The position numbers were made by a program, and so were the translations under genes. The notes under the pieces are model-generated. The model saw nothing but the letters and a program-made list of their open reading frames with translations. It was not told the DNA's origin and did not search any database. A stretch of DNA of 50,717 nt from JBKEDC01 sp047974225 (lineage in GTDB: Bacteria; Bacteroidota; Bacteroidia; Bacteroidales; Prolixibacteraceae): positions 1 through 50,717 of the forward strand of contig JBKECD010000026.1 of assembly GCA_047974225.1 (NCBI GenBank). Reading direction: 5' to 3'. The first letter of the stretch is position 1. Each line of letters starts with the position of its first letter. Of the stretch, positions 32,138 to 41,017 are shown in pieces.

Positions 32138-33583
32138 TCACCCTTTTCCGATGGAATGCAATTGGAATCCTATTTTGGTGATTTCTTCTCGGTTTAAGAT
32201 GTTTCGACCGTCAAATAAGAAAGCTGGTTTTTTCATACTATTATATATAGTCTCCCAATTGAGGGTTTTAAATTCCTCCCATTCGGTGAGGATTGCAATC
32301 GCATGTGCATTGTGTGTGGCTTCTTTTGCTGAAGAGTGCACATGCACTAGCGAGCGGATGGTTTCGCTAGAGAGAGTCTCGGGAGCTTCCACGCCAAAGG
32401 TGGCAGCACGGCGGTTCTTTTGCAGGTATTCCAAATCAGCATAAATCTGCTCGGCACTCACTTTAGGGTCATACACATGAATCTCTGCGCGGTCTTGTAG
32501 CAAGGTGTCCGCCACATAGATGGCTGCACTTTCGCGCGTGTCGTTGGTGTCCTTTTTGAAGGCCCAACCAAGGAATGCAATATGTTTGCCAGAAACGGTG
32601 TTAAACAAACTTGAAATAATATTTTGGGCGAACCGTTCTTTCTGATAGTCGTTTAAAATCACTACTTGCTCCCAATAGTCCGCAGCTTCGGGCAATCCGA
32701 AGTAATGACAGAGATAGACTAAATTGAGAATGTCTTTTTGAAAGCATGAGCCGCCAAAACCAACGGATGATTTTAGAAATTTAGCCCCAATGCGAGAATC
32801 CATGCCGATAGCATGAGCCACTTCATCGACATCAGCGCCTGTTTTTTCGCACAAAGCCGAAATGGCGTTAATGCTTGAAATGCGTTGGGCAAGCACAGCA
32901 TTGGCGGTGAGCTTGGAAAGTTCCGACGACCACAAGCGAGTAGTCAGAATTTTTTCTCGTGGAATCCAGTTAGAATAGACATCCACTAAGGCTTCGATAG
33001 CCTTCAATCCGTCTTCGTCTTGATCGCCACCAATCAGCACTCGGTCTGACTTATATAGGTCTTCAATCGCAGTGCCTTCTGCCAGAAACTCAGGGTTTGA
33101 AAGCACTTTGAAAGTGAGTCCTTTTCCTTCCGATTCAAGAATCGTTTTGATGGACTCAGCAGTGCGAACGGGTAGGGTGGATTTCTCTACTACAATTTTA
33201 TCGTCTTTTGCCACACGGGCAATTTGGCGAGCTGAAAGCTCGATAAATTTCAAATCGGCAGCCATGCCCTTGCCCACGCCAAAGGTTTTGGTGGGGGTGT
33301 TTACTGCCATGAAAATCATTTGTGCTTCATCAATTGCTTTTTCCACTTCAGTGGAAAAGAAGAGGTTTCGTCCGCGAGCTTCGCCCACCACCTTGTCAAG
33401 TCCGGGTTCATAGACGGGGAGTTTGCTTAAGTCAGCATCATTCCACGCTGCAATTCGTTGGGCGTTGATGTCCACCACTGTTACTTGAATATGAGGGCAT
33501 TGTTGGGCGATTACTGCCATGGTTGGACCTCCTACATAGCCAGCTCCGATGCATGCAATTTTTGTGATTTTAGTAGGTATCAT
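32138..33583 (-). CDS. ugd: UDP-glucose 6-dehydrogenase
   Basis: The 481-residue enzyme oxidises UDP-glucose to UDP-glucuronate with two NAD+. The NAD-binding loop is IGAGYVGGPT (12-21), the catalytic Cys280 lies in G-F-G-G-S-C-F-Q-K-D, with E-K-S-T (133-136) and S-K-L-T-A-N-A (223-229) also conserved. Length and the GAGYVGGPT form are closer to the animal-type long enzymes than to the shorter bacterial ones. The product would feed polysaccharide or capsule synthesis. No other sugar-nucleotide gene is adjacent. Confidence 0.96.
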   Translation of the reverse strand: MIPTKITKIACIGAGYVGGPTMAVIAQQCPHIQVTVVDINAQRIAAWNDADLSKLPVYEPGLDKVVGEARGRNLFFSTEVEKAIDEAQMIFMAVNTPTKTFGVGKGMAADLKFIELSARQIARVAKDDKIVVEKSTLPVRTAESIKTILESEGKGLTFKVLSNPEFLAEGTAIEDLYKSDRVLIGGDQDEDGLKAIEALVDVYSNWIPREKILTTRLWSSELSKLTANAVLAQRISSINAISALCEKTGADVDEVAHAIGMDSRIGAKFLKSSVGFGGSCFQKDILNLVYLCHYFGLPEAADYWEQVVILNDYQKERFAQNIISSLFNTVSGKHIAFLGWAFKKDTNDTRESAAIYVADTLLQDRAEIHVYDPKVSAEQIYADLEYLQKNRRAATFGVEAPETLSSETIRSLVHVHSSAKEATHNAHAIAILTEWEEFKTLNWETIYNSMKKPAFLFDGRNILNREEITKIGFQLHSIGKG

Positions 33584-33717
33584 ATTTTGATTGGGTTTTA
33601 GGGGTAAATAAATTTAACATACAAAGAAAGTGGTTTTTTGCGAATGCTCGACTAGTATAAAGGATATTTAATATTTTTGTAAGGCTTCGATGATGACTCA
33701 GGCAATCAAATAATATG

Positions 33718-34110
33718 CTAGGGCGCATGCTGAAATTAGAAAAGGCAATATTTGATTTTTTGATGCGCATGCTGAAATTAGAAAAGACAATATTTGATTT
33801 TTTGATGCGCATGCTGAAATTAGAAAAGGCAATATTTGATTTTTTTGATGTGCATGCTAAAATCAGGAAGACGGTTTTTAGATTCAAAATCCGTTTTTCT
33901 AAAATCAGAATTGCCTATTTCAGATTCAAAATATGCTTTCCTAAAATCAGAATTGCCTATTTCAGATTCAAAATATGCTTTCCTAAAATCAGAATTGCCT
34001 ATTTCAGATTCAAAATATGCAAAACCAAAATCAGAAAAGCCGTTTTTAGATTTAAAATATGCAAAACCAAAATTGGGAAAGCGGGCTTTAGATTTAAAAT
34101 GAAGCTTTGT
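33718..34110. repeat. Minisatellite with 42-bp period, two opposed subfamilies
   Basis: The first block has ATGCTGAAATTAGAAAA at 33727, 33769 and 33811 (42 bases apart), with a hybrid unit at 33854. The second block has TAAAATCAG at 33858, 33900, 33942, 33984 and derivatives at 34026 and 34068, all 42 bases apart. The second block read in reverse complement resembles the first (both contain AGGCAAT and a following GATTTT), so the array seems to be made of units in opposite orientation. The period equals that of the array at 9887-10201, and both share TTCAAAATRTG. Confidence 0.85.
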
Positions 34111-34146
34111 ATAAACCGAAAGCAATGCAATTATTTCTTGAAACAG

Positions 34147-34177
34147 TTTAATATATGAAGTTGAATAATTACCTTTG
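34147..34177 (+). promoter_or_regulatory. Probable thrS operon promoter
   Basis: TTTA (34147-34150), 19 bases, TACCTTTG (34170-34177) matches the Bacteroidetes layout with one mismatch in the -33 box. The predicted leader is about 45 bases, too short for a T-box-like control. Confidence 0.6.
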
Positions 34178-34229
34178 CAGCATCAAAAAAAATAGACTAT
34201 ATAATATAGTATAGTCGCAAACACAATAA

Positions 34230-36188
34230 ATGAGTAGTATGATTAATATTACATTTCCCGATGGCAGCATTCGTGAGTATGAGTCGGGCATTACAGGGCT
34301 TGGCATTGCGCAAGCATTGAGCAGCCAACTAGCAAAAGAAGTATTAGCTATTTCAGTGGATGGCATGGTGTGGGATTTGAATCGCCCAATCACAGCAGAT
34401 GCGTCGATTAAATTGCACAAATGGGACGATCGTCAAGGTCAGGAAACTTTCTGGCACACTTCGGCTCACTTGATGGCAGAAGCGATTGATGTGCTGTATC
34501 CAGGCACGAAATTCGGTATTGGTCCGACGGTTGATACCGGTTTTTACTATGATGTGGAGCTTCCCAATGAAGCACAATTGGTGGAAAAAGACCTTGTGGC
34601 GATTGAGAAGAAAATGATTGAACTCGCACGCTTGAAGTGTGATTTGGTGCGCTCGGATATTTCAAAGGAAGAAGCTTTGAAAATGTTTGCTGCCAAAAAT
34701 GATGAGTATAAAACAGAGTTAATCAGCGAGCTGGAAGACGGTACGATTACCTTATATAACCAGGGTGGATTTACCGATTTGTGTCGTGGACCTCACTTGC
34801 CAAACACTTCCTTTATTAAGGCAGTGAAATTGACCTCAATCGCTGGGGCATATTGGCGAGGAAATGAGAAAAACAAAATGCTTACTCGTGTCTATGGCGT
34901 GTCTTTCCCCAAACAAAAGATGCTCGATGAGTATTTGGTGCTTTTAGAAGAAGCCAAAAAACGCGACCATCGTAAGATTGGCAAGGAGATGGAACTTTTC
35001 ACCTTCTCGCAAAAAGTGGGCATGGGATTGCCGTTGTGGCTACCCAAGGGTACTCAGCTTCGCTTGCAATTAGAGGATTTCTTGAAAAAAGTGCAACGCC
35101 GCTTCGATTATCAACAAGTAATGACTCCACACATCGGAAATGTGGAACTATATAAAACATCAGGGCACTTCCAAAAGTATGGTGCTGATTCGTTTCAGCC
35201 TATCCGCACGCCACAAGAGGGTGAGGAATATATGCTTAAACCAATGAACTGCCCTCACCACTGTGAAATTTTCGCAAGTAAGCCGCATTCCTATAAAGAT
35301 TTGCCTGTGCGCTTGGCAGAATTTGGCACAGTGTATCGCTATGAGCAAAGTGGCGAGTTGCACGGACTGACAAGGGTGCGTGGTTTCACGCAAGATGATG
35401 CGCACTTATTTTGCCGTCCCGACCAATTGAAAGACGAGTTTAAGAAAGTGATTGACATTGTGTTTATCATCTTCAATAGCTTGGGACTAAATAATTATAC
35501 CGCTCAGATTTCATTGCGCGACCCCAACAAGCCTGAAAAATATATTGGTTCTTCAGAGAATTGGGATAAGGCAGAAGCTGCGATTATCGAGGCTTGTGCC
35601 GAAAAAGGATTGGAAACCATCACCGAACTAGGGGAGGCGGCATTCTATGGTCCGAAGCTTGATTTCATGGTGAAAGATGCTTTGGGCAGAAGCTGGCAAT
35701 TGGGCACAATTCAAGTGGATTATAACTTGCCCGAGCGTTTTGATTTGAAATATACTGGAGCTGATGACAAACCGCATCGCCCAATCATGATTCACCGTGC
35801 GCCATTCGGTTCGATGGAGCGTTTTGTGGCGGTGTTGATTGAGCACACAGCAGGTAAATTTCCATTGTGGCTGACTCCCGAGCAGTGTGTAGTGTTACCA
35901 ATTAGCGAAAAATTCAATGATTATGCGGGAAAAGTTTCAAATATTCTAAATAATTCCGATATTCGCGCCGTGATTGATGATCGTAATGAGAAAATCGGTC
36001 GCAAAATTCGAGATAACGAGTTAAAACGTATCCCTTATTTGCTTATTGTCGGCGAAAAAGAAGCCGAAGCTGGCGAGGTTTCGGTGCGCAAGCAAGGCGA
36101 TGGTGATAAAGGTTCGATGACTATCGAAGCGTTTGCTCAATACTTGGATGATGAAGTAAAAGAACAATTATCAGCATTTTATAATTAA
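34230..36188 (+). CDS. thrS: Threonine--tRNA ligase
   Basis: The 652-residue class II synthetase has a TGS domain (about 4-63: NITFPDGSIREYESG), the editing domain with H-T-S-A-H-L-M-A (about 76) and Y-Y-D-V-E, then the catalytic core with motif 2 around FGTVYRYEQSGELHGLTRVR, the zinc cysteine in MNCPHHCEIF (about 338-347) and motif 3 G-S-M-E-R-F-V-A (about 528). A C-terminal anticodon-binding domain follows. It is the first gene of thrS-infC-rpmI-rplT. Confidence 0.97.
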   Translation: MSSMINITFPDGSIREYESGITGLGIAQALSSQLAKEVLAISVDGMVWDLNRPITADASIKLHKWDDRQGQETFWHTSAHLMAEAIDVLYPGTKFGIGPTVDTGFYYDVELPNEAQLVEKDLVAIEKKMIELARLKCDLVRSDISKEEALKMFAAKNDEYKTELISELEDGTITLYNQGGFTDLCRGPHLPNTSFIKAVKLTSIAGAYWRGNEKNKMLTRVYGVSFPKQKMLDEYLVLLEEAKKRDHRKIGKEMELFTFSQKVGMGLPLWLPKGTQLRLQLEDFLKKVQRRFDYQQVMTPHIGNVELYKTSGHFQKYGADSFQPIRTPQEGEEYMLKPMNCPHHCEIFASKPHSYKDLPVRLAEFGTVYRYEQSGELHGLTRVRGFTQDDAHLFCRPDQLKDEFKKVIDIVFIIFNSLGLNNYTAQISLRDPNKPEKYIGSSENWDKAEAAIIEACAEKGLETITELGEAAFYGPKLDFMVKDALGRSWQLGTIQVDYNLPERFDLKYTGADDKPHRPIMIHRAPFGSMERFVAVLIEHTAGKFPLWLTPEQCVVLPISEKFNDYAGKVSNILNNSDIRAVIDDRNEKIGRKIRDNELKRIPYLLIVGEKEAEAGEVSVRKQGDGDKGSMTIEAFAQYLDDEVKEQLSAFYN

Positions 36189-36204
36189 CTAAAAGTTTAA
36201 AGCT

Positions 36205-36762
36205 ATCGCAGTAAATAAGCAAAGACGCAGAGGTTACCGTGTGGATACAGAGCCTCAGCACAAGTTAAATGAGAAAATTCGCGCTAAAGAAGTGCGACTT
36301 GTTGGAGATAACATCGAAAATCAAGGGGTTTACCCGTTGAAAGAAGCTCTAGCAATGGCTGCCTCGCAAGAGTTGGATTTGGTGGAGATTTCGCCAAATG
36401 CAGAACCACCTGTGTGTAGAATAATTGATTACAACAAATTCCTTTATCAGCAAAAGAAAAAGCAAAAGGAAATTAAGGCTAACGCTGTGAAAGTTGTAAT
36501 CAAGGAAATCCGCTTCGGTCCACAGACCGATGAGCATGATTTCCAATTCAAGCTTCGTCATGCCGAGAAATTCTTGCAGGAAGGTGCAAAAGTGAAAGCT
36601 TTCGTATTCTTCAAAGGACGTTCGATTTTGTTTAAAGAGCAAGGCGAAATCTTGCTTTTGAAATTCGCACAAGCCTTGGAAGACTGGGGGAAGGTGGAGC
36701 AGATGCCACAGCTGGAAGGAAAAAGAATGACCATGTTTATTTCACCTAAGAAGAAGAAGTAA
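36205..36762 (+). CDS. infC: Translation initiation factor IF-3, probable AUC start
   Basis: The 185-residue factor binds the 30S subunit and checks initiation codons. The body is clear: L-N-E-K-I-R-A-K-E-V-R-L-V-G-D-N-I-E, SPNAEPPVCRIIDYNKF and I-R-F-G-P-Q-T-D-E-H-D-F. No ATG precedes the conserved part. The frame is open back to a stop at 36190, and translating from ATC at 36205 gives (M)AVNKQRRRGYRVDTEPQ, a basic N-terminus typical of IF-3. Many infC genes use AUU/AUC/AUA as a self-regulating rare start, so I prefer 36205; a GTG at 36241 is the alternative, giving 173 residues. It lies 16 bases after thrS. Confidence 0.9.
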   Translation: MAVNKQRRRGYRVDTEPQHKLNEKIRAKEVRLVGDNIENQGVYPLKEALAMAASQELDLVEISPNAEPPVCRIIDYNKFLYQQKKKQKEIKANAVKVVIKEIRFGPQTDEHDFQFKLRHAEKFLQEGAKVKAFVFFKGRSILFKEQGEILLLKFAQALEDWGKVEQMPQLEGKRMTMFISPKKKK

Positions 36763-36787
36763 TTCTTCGAATAAAAATTCAGGACAG

Positions 36788-36985
36788 ATGCCAAAAATGA
36801 AAACCAATTCTGGTGCCAAAAAACGTTTCAAACTTACTGGTACCGGAAAATTGAAAAGAAAGCACGCTTTCAAAAGTCATATCTTGACTAAGAAAACTAA
36901 AAAGCAAAAACGCAATTTGACACACGCTACATTGGTGCACCCTGCAGATGTGAGCAACGTGAAAAAATTGCTTGCTATGAAGTAA
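36788..36985 (+). CDS. rpmI: 50S ribosomal protein L35
   Basis: The 65-residue, very basic protein starts MPKMKTNSGAKKRFKLTG and ends H-P-A-D-V-S-N-V-K-K-L-L, the standard L35 layout and length. It follows infC by 25 bases in the conserved infC-rpmI-rplT operon. Confidence 0.97.
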   Translation: MPKMKTNSGAKKRFKLTGTGKLKRKHAFKSHILTKKTKKQKRNLTHATLVHPADVSNVKKLLAMK

Positions 36986-37096
36986 GCGCACTTTTCAATT
37001 AAGAAGAGTTTTAAGACAATTAAATGTTTAATGGTGGAGTAGCCCAACAAGAACTTGCAAAGTGAGCAAGACGCTATCCACTTAAAAAAGAAAATT

Positions 37097-37444
37097 ATGC
37101 CAAGATCAGTCAACCACGTGGCTTCAAGAGCCCGTAGAAAAAGAATCCTCAAGGCAACAAGAGGAAACTGGGGAGCACGTAAAAACGTGTGGACGGTAGC
37201 AAAGAATACCTATGAAAAAGGTTTAGGATATGCCTACCGCGACCGTAAGAGTAAAAAACGCAACTTCCGTGCATTGTGGATTCAGCGTATCAACGCTGCC
37301 GTGCGCATGGAGGGAATGAGCTATTCGCAATTCATCGGTTTGTTGAAAAAGAACAACATTGATATTAACCGTAAGGTTCTTGCCGATTTAGCTGTTTATC
37401 AACCCCAAGCTTTCAAAGCGATTGTTGATAAAGTAAAAAACTAG
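37097..37444 (+). CDS. rplT: 50S ribosomal protein L20
   Basis: The 115-residue L20 starts MPRSVNHVASRARRKRILKA, with R-D-R-K-S-K-K-R-N-F-R-A-L-W-I-Q-R-I-N-A-A-V-R in the middle. L20 binds 23S rRNA early in 50S assembly. I chose the ATG at 37097; an in-frame TTG at 37055 reads into the leader. The 111 bases between rpmI and rplT are long for this operon and may hold a regulatory stem, but I do not recognise a known L20 leader. Confidence 0.96.
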   Translation: MPRSVNHVASRARRKRILKATRGNWGARKNVWTVAKNTYEKGLGYAYRDRKSKKRNFRALWIQRINAAVRMEGMSYSQFIGLLKKNNIDINRKVLADLAVYQPQAFKAIVDKVKN

Positions 37445-37471
37445 TAATCCATTGGGTGAAATAAACAGGTG

Positions 37472-37505
37472 AAGCCTCGTTGCGAAAGCAACGAGGCTTT
37501 TTTGA
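37472..37505 (+). terminator. Terminator of the thrS-infC-rpmI-rplT operon
   Basis: AAGCCTCGTTGC pairs with GCAACGAGGCTT across a GAAA tetraloop and is followed by T6, 27 bases after rplT. Confidence 0.92.
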
Positions 37506-37550
37506 TGTGAAAAAAGATTACGCAATACATGCTATGTCCCCGATATTAAC

Positions 37551-37558
37551 TACATTTG
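37551..37558 (+). promoter_or_regulatory. -7 box before secA
   Basis: TACATTTG matches TAnnTTTG and lies 39 bases before the secA ATG. A -33 box is not evident at 19-21 bases. Confidence 0.45.
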
Positions 37559-37597
37559 CGAAACTGAAAATTAGATAACGTATAACACAAAAATAAA

Positions 37598-40500
37598 ATG
37601 GGTTTTATTGATAAAATTCTAGGTGCGTTCCTCGGGAATAAATCCGACCGTGATTTGAAAGAGGTTACACCAATTTTAAATGAAGTAAAGAAAGAGTTTG
37701 AGCGCATCGCTCAATTTTCAAATGACGAGCTTCGTGCCGAATCAGCGGCATTGAAAGTGAAAATTCAAGATTATATCCGTGCGGAGCAAGACGAAATTGC
37801 TTCACTCAAAGCAAAGGCAGAAGAATCGGATATTCAAGAAAGCGAAAAGATCTATGAGCAAGTAGATAAGCTGGAGGAAGTAATCAAAACCAAAATTGAG
37901 GAGGTGCTCAATGAAATCTTGCCTACGGCTTTTGCTATTGTGAAGCTTACTGCGCAACGTTTTACCGAAAATAATGAAATTGAGGTGTCGGCTTCTGACT
38001 TCGATCGCAATCTCGCCGCCCACAAAGATTGTGTGGAAATTGATGGCGACAAAGCAATCTGGTTTAACTCGTGGCACGCTGGTGGCAATGAAATCAAGTG
38101 GAACATGATTCACTATGATGTGCAGCTGATTGGCGGTATTGTGTTGCACTCGGGCAAGATTGCCGAGATGGCAACAGGGGAGGGGAAAACGCTCGTTTCG
38201 ACTTTGCCTGTGTTCTTGAATGCCCTTGCTGGACGAGGTGTGCACGTAGTTACGGTCAATGATTATCTGGCAAAACGCGACTCGGAGTGGATGGGTCCAA
38301 TCTTTGAGTTCCATGGGTTGAGCGTGGATTGTATTGATAAGCATCAGCCGAATTCTGATGAAAGACGTAAGGCTTATAATGCCGACATTACTTATGGCAC
38401 AAACAATGAGTTTGGTTTCGACTACCTCCGCGATAATATGGCGATTAATCCGCAAGATTTGGTGCAACGTAAGCACCATTATGCGATTGTCGATGAGGTC
38501 GATTCGGTGTTGATTGATGATGCACGTACACCGCTGATTATTTCAGGTCCGGTGCCAAAAGGCGACAATCAGAAGTTTGAAGAGTTGATGCCGAAAGTGG
38601 AACGCTTGGTGCAAGCACAACGCACTTTGGTAACACAACGATTGAGCGAAGCCAAAAAACTTCTAGGCAAGGAAAATCCAACGAAAGAAGAAAAAGAAGA
38701 GGGAGCTTTCAAATTGCTCCAAGCGCATAAAGGTTTGCCTAAAACCAACGGACTGATTAAGTTCTTAAGTGAAGAAGGCATCAAAGCTGCCATGCAGAAG
38801 ACTGAGAACTTCTATATGCAAGACAATAATAAGGAGATGCACAAAGTAACCGATGAGTTGTTCTTCATCATTGAGGAAAAACAAAACTCAGTGGAGCTGA
38901 CAGATAAGGGTATCGACTTGATTTCAAACGATGTGGATGACCCACTATTCTTCGTGCTTCCTGATGTAGGCTCGGAGATTGCTGAGTTGGAAAAAAATAC
39001 AGCGATGTCTTCGCAAGAACGAGTGGAGAAAAAAGATGAGCTGTTGCAAAACTATGCCGTGAAGTCGGAGCGTGTGCACACCATCAACCAATTGCTCAAG
39101 GCCTACGCCATGTTTGAGAAAGACCAAGAATATGTGGTGATGGACAACAAGGTGAAGATTGTGGATGAGCAAACAGGGCGTATCATGGAAGGTCGTCGTT
39201 ATTCCGACGGCTTGCACCAAGCGATTGAAGCGAAAGAGCGGGTAAAAGTGGAAGCAGCAACGCAAACCTTTGCCACCGTAACGCTGCAAAACTATTTCCG
39301 CATGTACACCAAACTATCGGGTATGACCGGTACGGCGGAAACCGAAGCAGGCGAGTTCTGGAACATCTATGAATTGGATGTGGTGGTGATTCCAACTAAC
39401 CGTCCGATTCAGCGTGATGACCGTGAGGATAAAGTCTATAAAACCAAGCGTGAAAAATATAATGCAGTTATTGAAGAAGTGATTGAAATGCACCAGCAAG
39501 GTCGCCCAGTTTTAGTGGGTACGACCTCGGTGGAGATTTCAGAATTGCTCAGCCGCATGCTCAAAATGCGTGGCATTAAGCACAATGTGCTGAATGCGAA
39601 GCTTCACGCACGTGAAGCGGACATTGTGGCGGAAGCGGGTCATGAAGGCATGGTTACGATTGCGACTAACATGGCTGGTCGTGGTACCGACATTAAGCTC
39701 ACCGACAAGGTGAAAGCCGCAGGCGGTTTGGCTATTGTGGGCACGGAGCGACACGACTCTCGTCGTGTCGATCGCCAGTTGCGCGGACGTGCAGGTCGCC
39801 AAGGCGACCCCGGTTCATCGCAATTCTTTGTGTCGCTCGAAGATAATTTGATGCGCCTATTTAATTCCGAGCGCATCACTAGCATCATGGATAGAATAGG
39901 ATTGGAAGAGGGCGAAGTGATTCAACATTCGATGATTACCAAGTCGATTGAGCGTGCGCAGAAGAAAGTAGAAGAGAATAATTTCGGCATTCGCAAGCGA
40001 TTACTCGAATATGATGATGTGATGAACTCGCAGCGTGAGGTGATTTATACCAAGCGTCGCCACGCCCTTTATGGCGAACGCCTTGATGTGGATTTGCTCA
40101 ACATGATGTATGACTCGGTGGAAAGCATCGTGAATAATAACTATGGTGGCGACTATGAGGAGTTCAAATTGGAATTAATTCGCATCTGCTCGATTGAATC
40201 GCCTGTTTCAGAAGACGAGTTCCGCAGTCAAAAGCCAGAGCAAATTATCGACACAATTTATCAAGTGATGATTGGCTCGTATTCTCGCAAGGTGGAAGCC
40301 ATTGCCAAGCAAGCTTGGCCAGTGATTAAGGATGTGCAGGAAAACAAAGGGCATCAATATAAAAACATTGTGATTCCAATTTCGGAAGGTAAGCGAGTTT
40401 TCCAAATTATTACTAATTTGGAAAAAGCCTATCAAAATCAAGGCAAGGAGTTGGTGAAAGCTTTCCAAAAGCAGATTGTGCTGATGACCATCGACGAAGC

Positions 40501-40906
40501 TTGGAAAGAGCAATTGCGCGAGATGGACGACTTGAAACAGTCGGTACAAAATGCTACTTATGAGCAAAAAGATCCACTGTTGATTTATAAATTCGAGTCC
40601 TTCAACCTCTTTAAAGCCATGATTGGCAAGGTGAATGAAGACATTGTTTCTTCGCTGATGAAAGCACACATTCCAACGCAAGACCCTAATCAAGTGCGCG
40701 AAGCGGAAGCTCAACGCCGCACGGATATGAGTCGCATGCAGACGGAAAAGAATGACTTCGACAATCCGATGGCAGGAGCGCAAGCTCCGCAACGTCCACG
40801 ACCAGTGCAGCCTGTGCGAGTAGAAAAGCAAGTAGGACGCAATGAGCCTTGTCCTTGCGGCAGTGGCAAGAAATTTAAGGCGTGCCACGGACGAGGGGGA
40901 GAATAA
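37598..40906 (+). CDS. secA: Preprotein translocase ATPase SecA
   Basis: The 1102-residue ATPase drives protein export through SecYEG. Motor motifs are MATGEGKTLVSTLP (Walker A, about 190), D-E-V-D-S-V-L-I-D-D-A-R-T-P-L (about 298), V-G-T-T-S-V-E-I-S (about 643) and G-R-A-G-R-Q-G-D-P-G-S-S-Q-F. The zinc/SecB-binding C-terminus CPCGSGKKFKACHG is intact (about 1085). It is longer than E. coli SecA (901), owing to inserts such as the acidic helix near 70-90 and segments at about 335-450, as is usual for Bacteroidetes. Confidence 0.97.
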   Translation: MGFIDKILGAFLGNKSDRDLKEVTPILNEVKKEFERIAQFSNDELRAESAALKVKIQDYIRAEQDEIASLKAKAEESDIQESEKIYEQVDKLEEVIKTKIEEVLNEILPTAFAIVKLTAQRFTENNEIEVSASDFDRNLAAHKDCVEIDGDKAIWFNSWHAGGNEIKWNMIHYDVQLIGGIVLHSGKIAEMATGEGKTLVSTLPVFLNALAGRGVHVVTVNDYLAKRDSEWMGPIFEFHGLSVDCIDKHQPNSDERRKAYNADITYGTNNEFGFDYLRDNMAINPQDLVQRKHHYAIVDEVDSVLIDDARTPLIISGPVPKGDNQKFEELMPKVERLVQAQRTLVTQRLSEAKKLLGKENPTKEEKEEGAFKLLQAHKGLPKTNGLIKFLSEEGIKAAMQKTENFYMQDNNKEMHKVTDELFFIIEEKQNSVELTDKGIDLISNDVDDPLFFVLPDVGSEIAELEKNTAMSSQERVEKKDELLQNYAVKSERVHTINQLLKAYAMFEKDQEYVVMDNKVKIVDEQTGRIMEGRRYSDGLHQAIEAKERVKVEAATQTFATVTLQNYFRMYTKLSGMTGTAETEAGEFWNIYELDVVVIPTNRPIQRDDREDKVYKTKREKYNAVIEEVIEMHQQGRPVLVGTTSVEISELLSRMLKMRGIKHNVLNAKLHAREADIVAEAGHEGMVTIATNMAGRGTDIKLTDKVKAAGGLAIVGTERHDSRRVDRQLRGRAGRQGDPGSSQFFVSLEDNLMRLFNSERITSIMDRIGLEEGEVIQHSMITKSIERAQKKVEENNFGIRKRLLEYDDVMNSQREVIYTKRRHALYGERLDVDLLNMMYDSVESIVNNNYGGDYEEFKLELIRICSIESPVSEDEFRSQKPEQIIDTIYQVMIGSYSRKVEAIAKQAWPVIKDVQENKGHQYKNIVIPISEGKRVFQIITNLEKAYQNQGKELVKAFQKQIVLMTIDEAWKEQLREMDDLKQSVQNATYEQKDPLLIYKFESFNLFKAMIGKVNEDIVSSLMKAHIPTQDPNQVREAEAQRRTDMSRMQTEKNDFDNPMAGAQAPQRPRPVQPVRVEKQVGRNEPCPCGSGKKFKACHGRGGE

Positions 40907-40935
40907 AGAGCAAGTACACGAGTAATCGAGTGCTC

Positions 40936-41003
40936 AAGTTCTCGAGTAGCTTTGCTATTGACCTAGCACTCGAGCACTTGAGCACTTGAGCACTCGAGAA
41001 CTT
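40936..41003. repeat. Inverted repeats of CTCGAG-type words between secA and lgt
   Basis: AAGTTCTCGAGT (40936-40947) is the reverse complement of 40992-41003. GAGCACTT occurs in tandem between them. It can form an imperfect long stem that may separate secA from the lgt pair, without a clear T-run (TTTTAAAAAA follows). Confidence 0.6.
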
Positions 41004-41017
41004 TTAAAAAACAAATT

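Larger units (their letters stand above)
33584..34229. other. Divergent intergenic region filled by a repeat array
   Basis: This 646-bp gap between divergent ugd and thrS is mostly the 42-bp-period array (33718-34110). The left 130 bases show no obvious ugd promoter. The right 120 bases hold the thrS promoter. Reading frames crossing the array on both strands reflect its period being a multiple of three. Confidence 0.7.

Noticed and set aside
33715..34158. Long open frames on both strands through the second 42-bp array
   Set aside because: Same reason: repetition of a stop-free unit, no start context, no domain.
36986..37096. L20-binding leader RNA between rpmI and rplT
   Set aside because: The gap is unusually long, but I do not recognise the known L20 leader structure.
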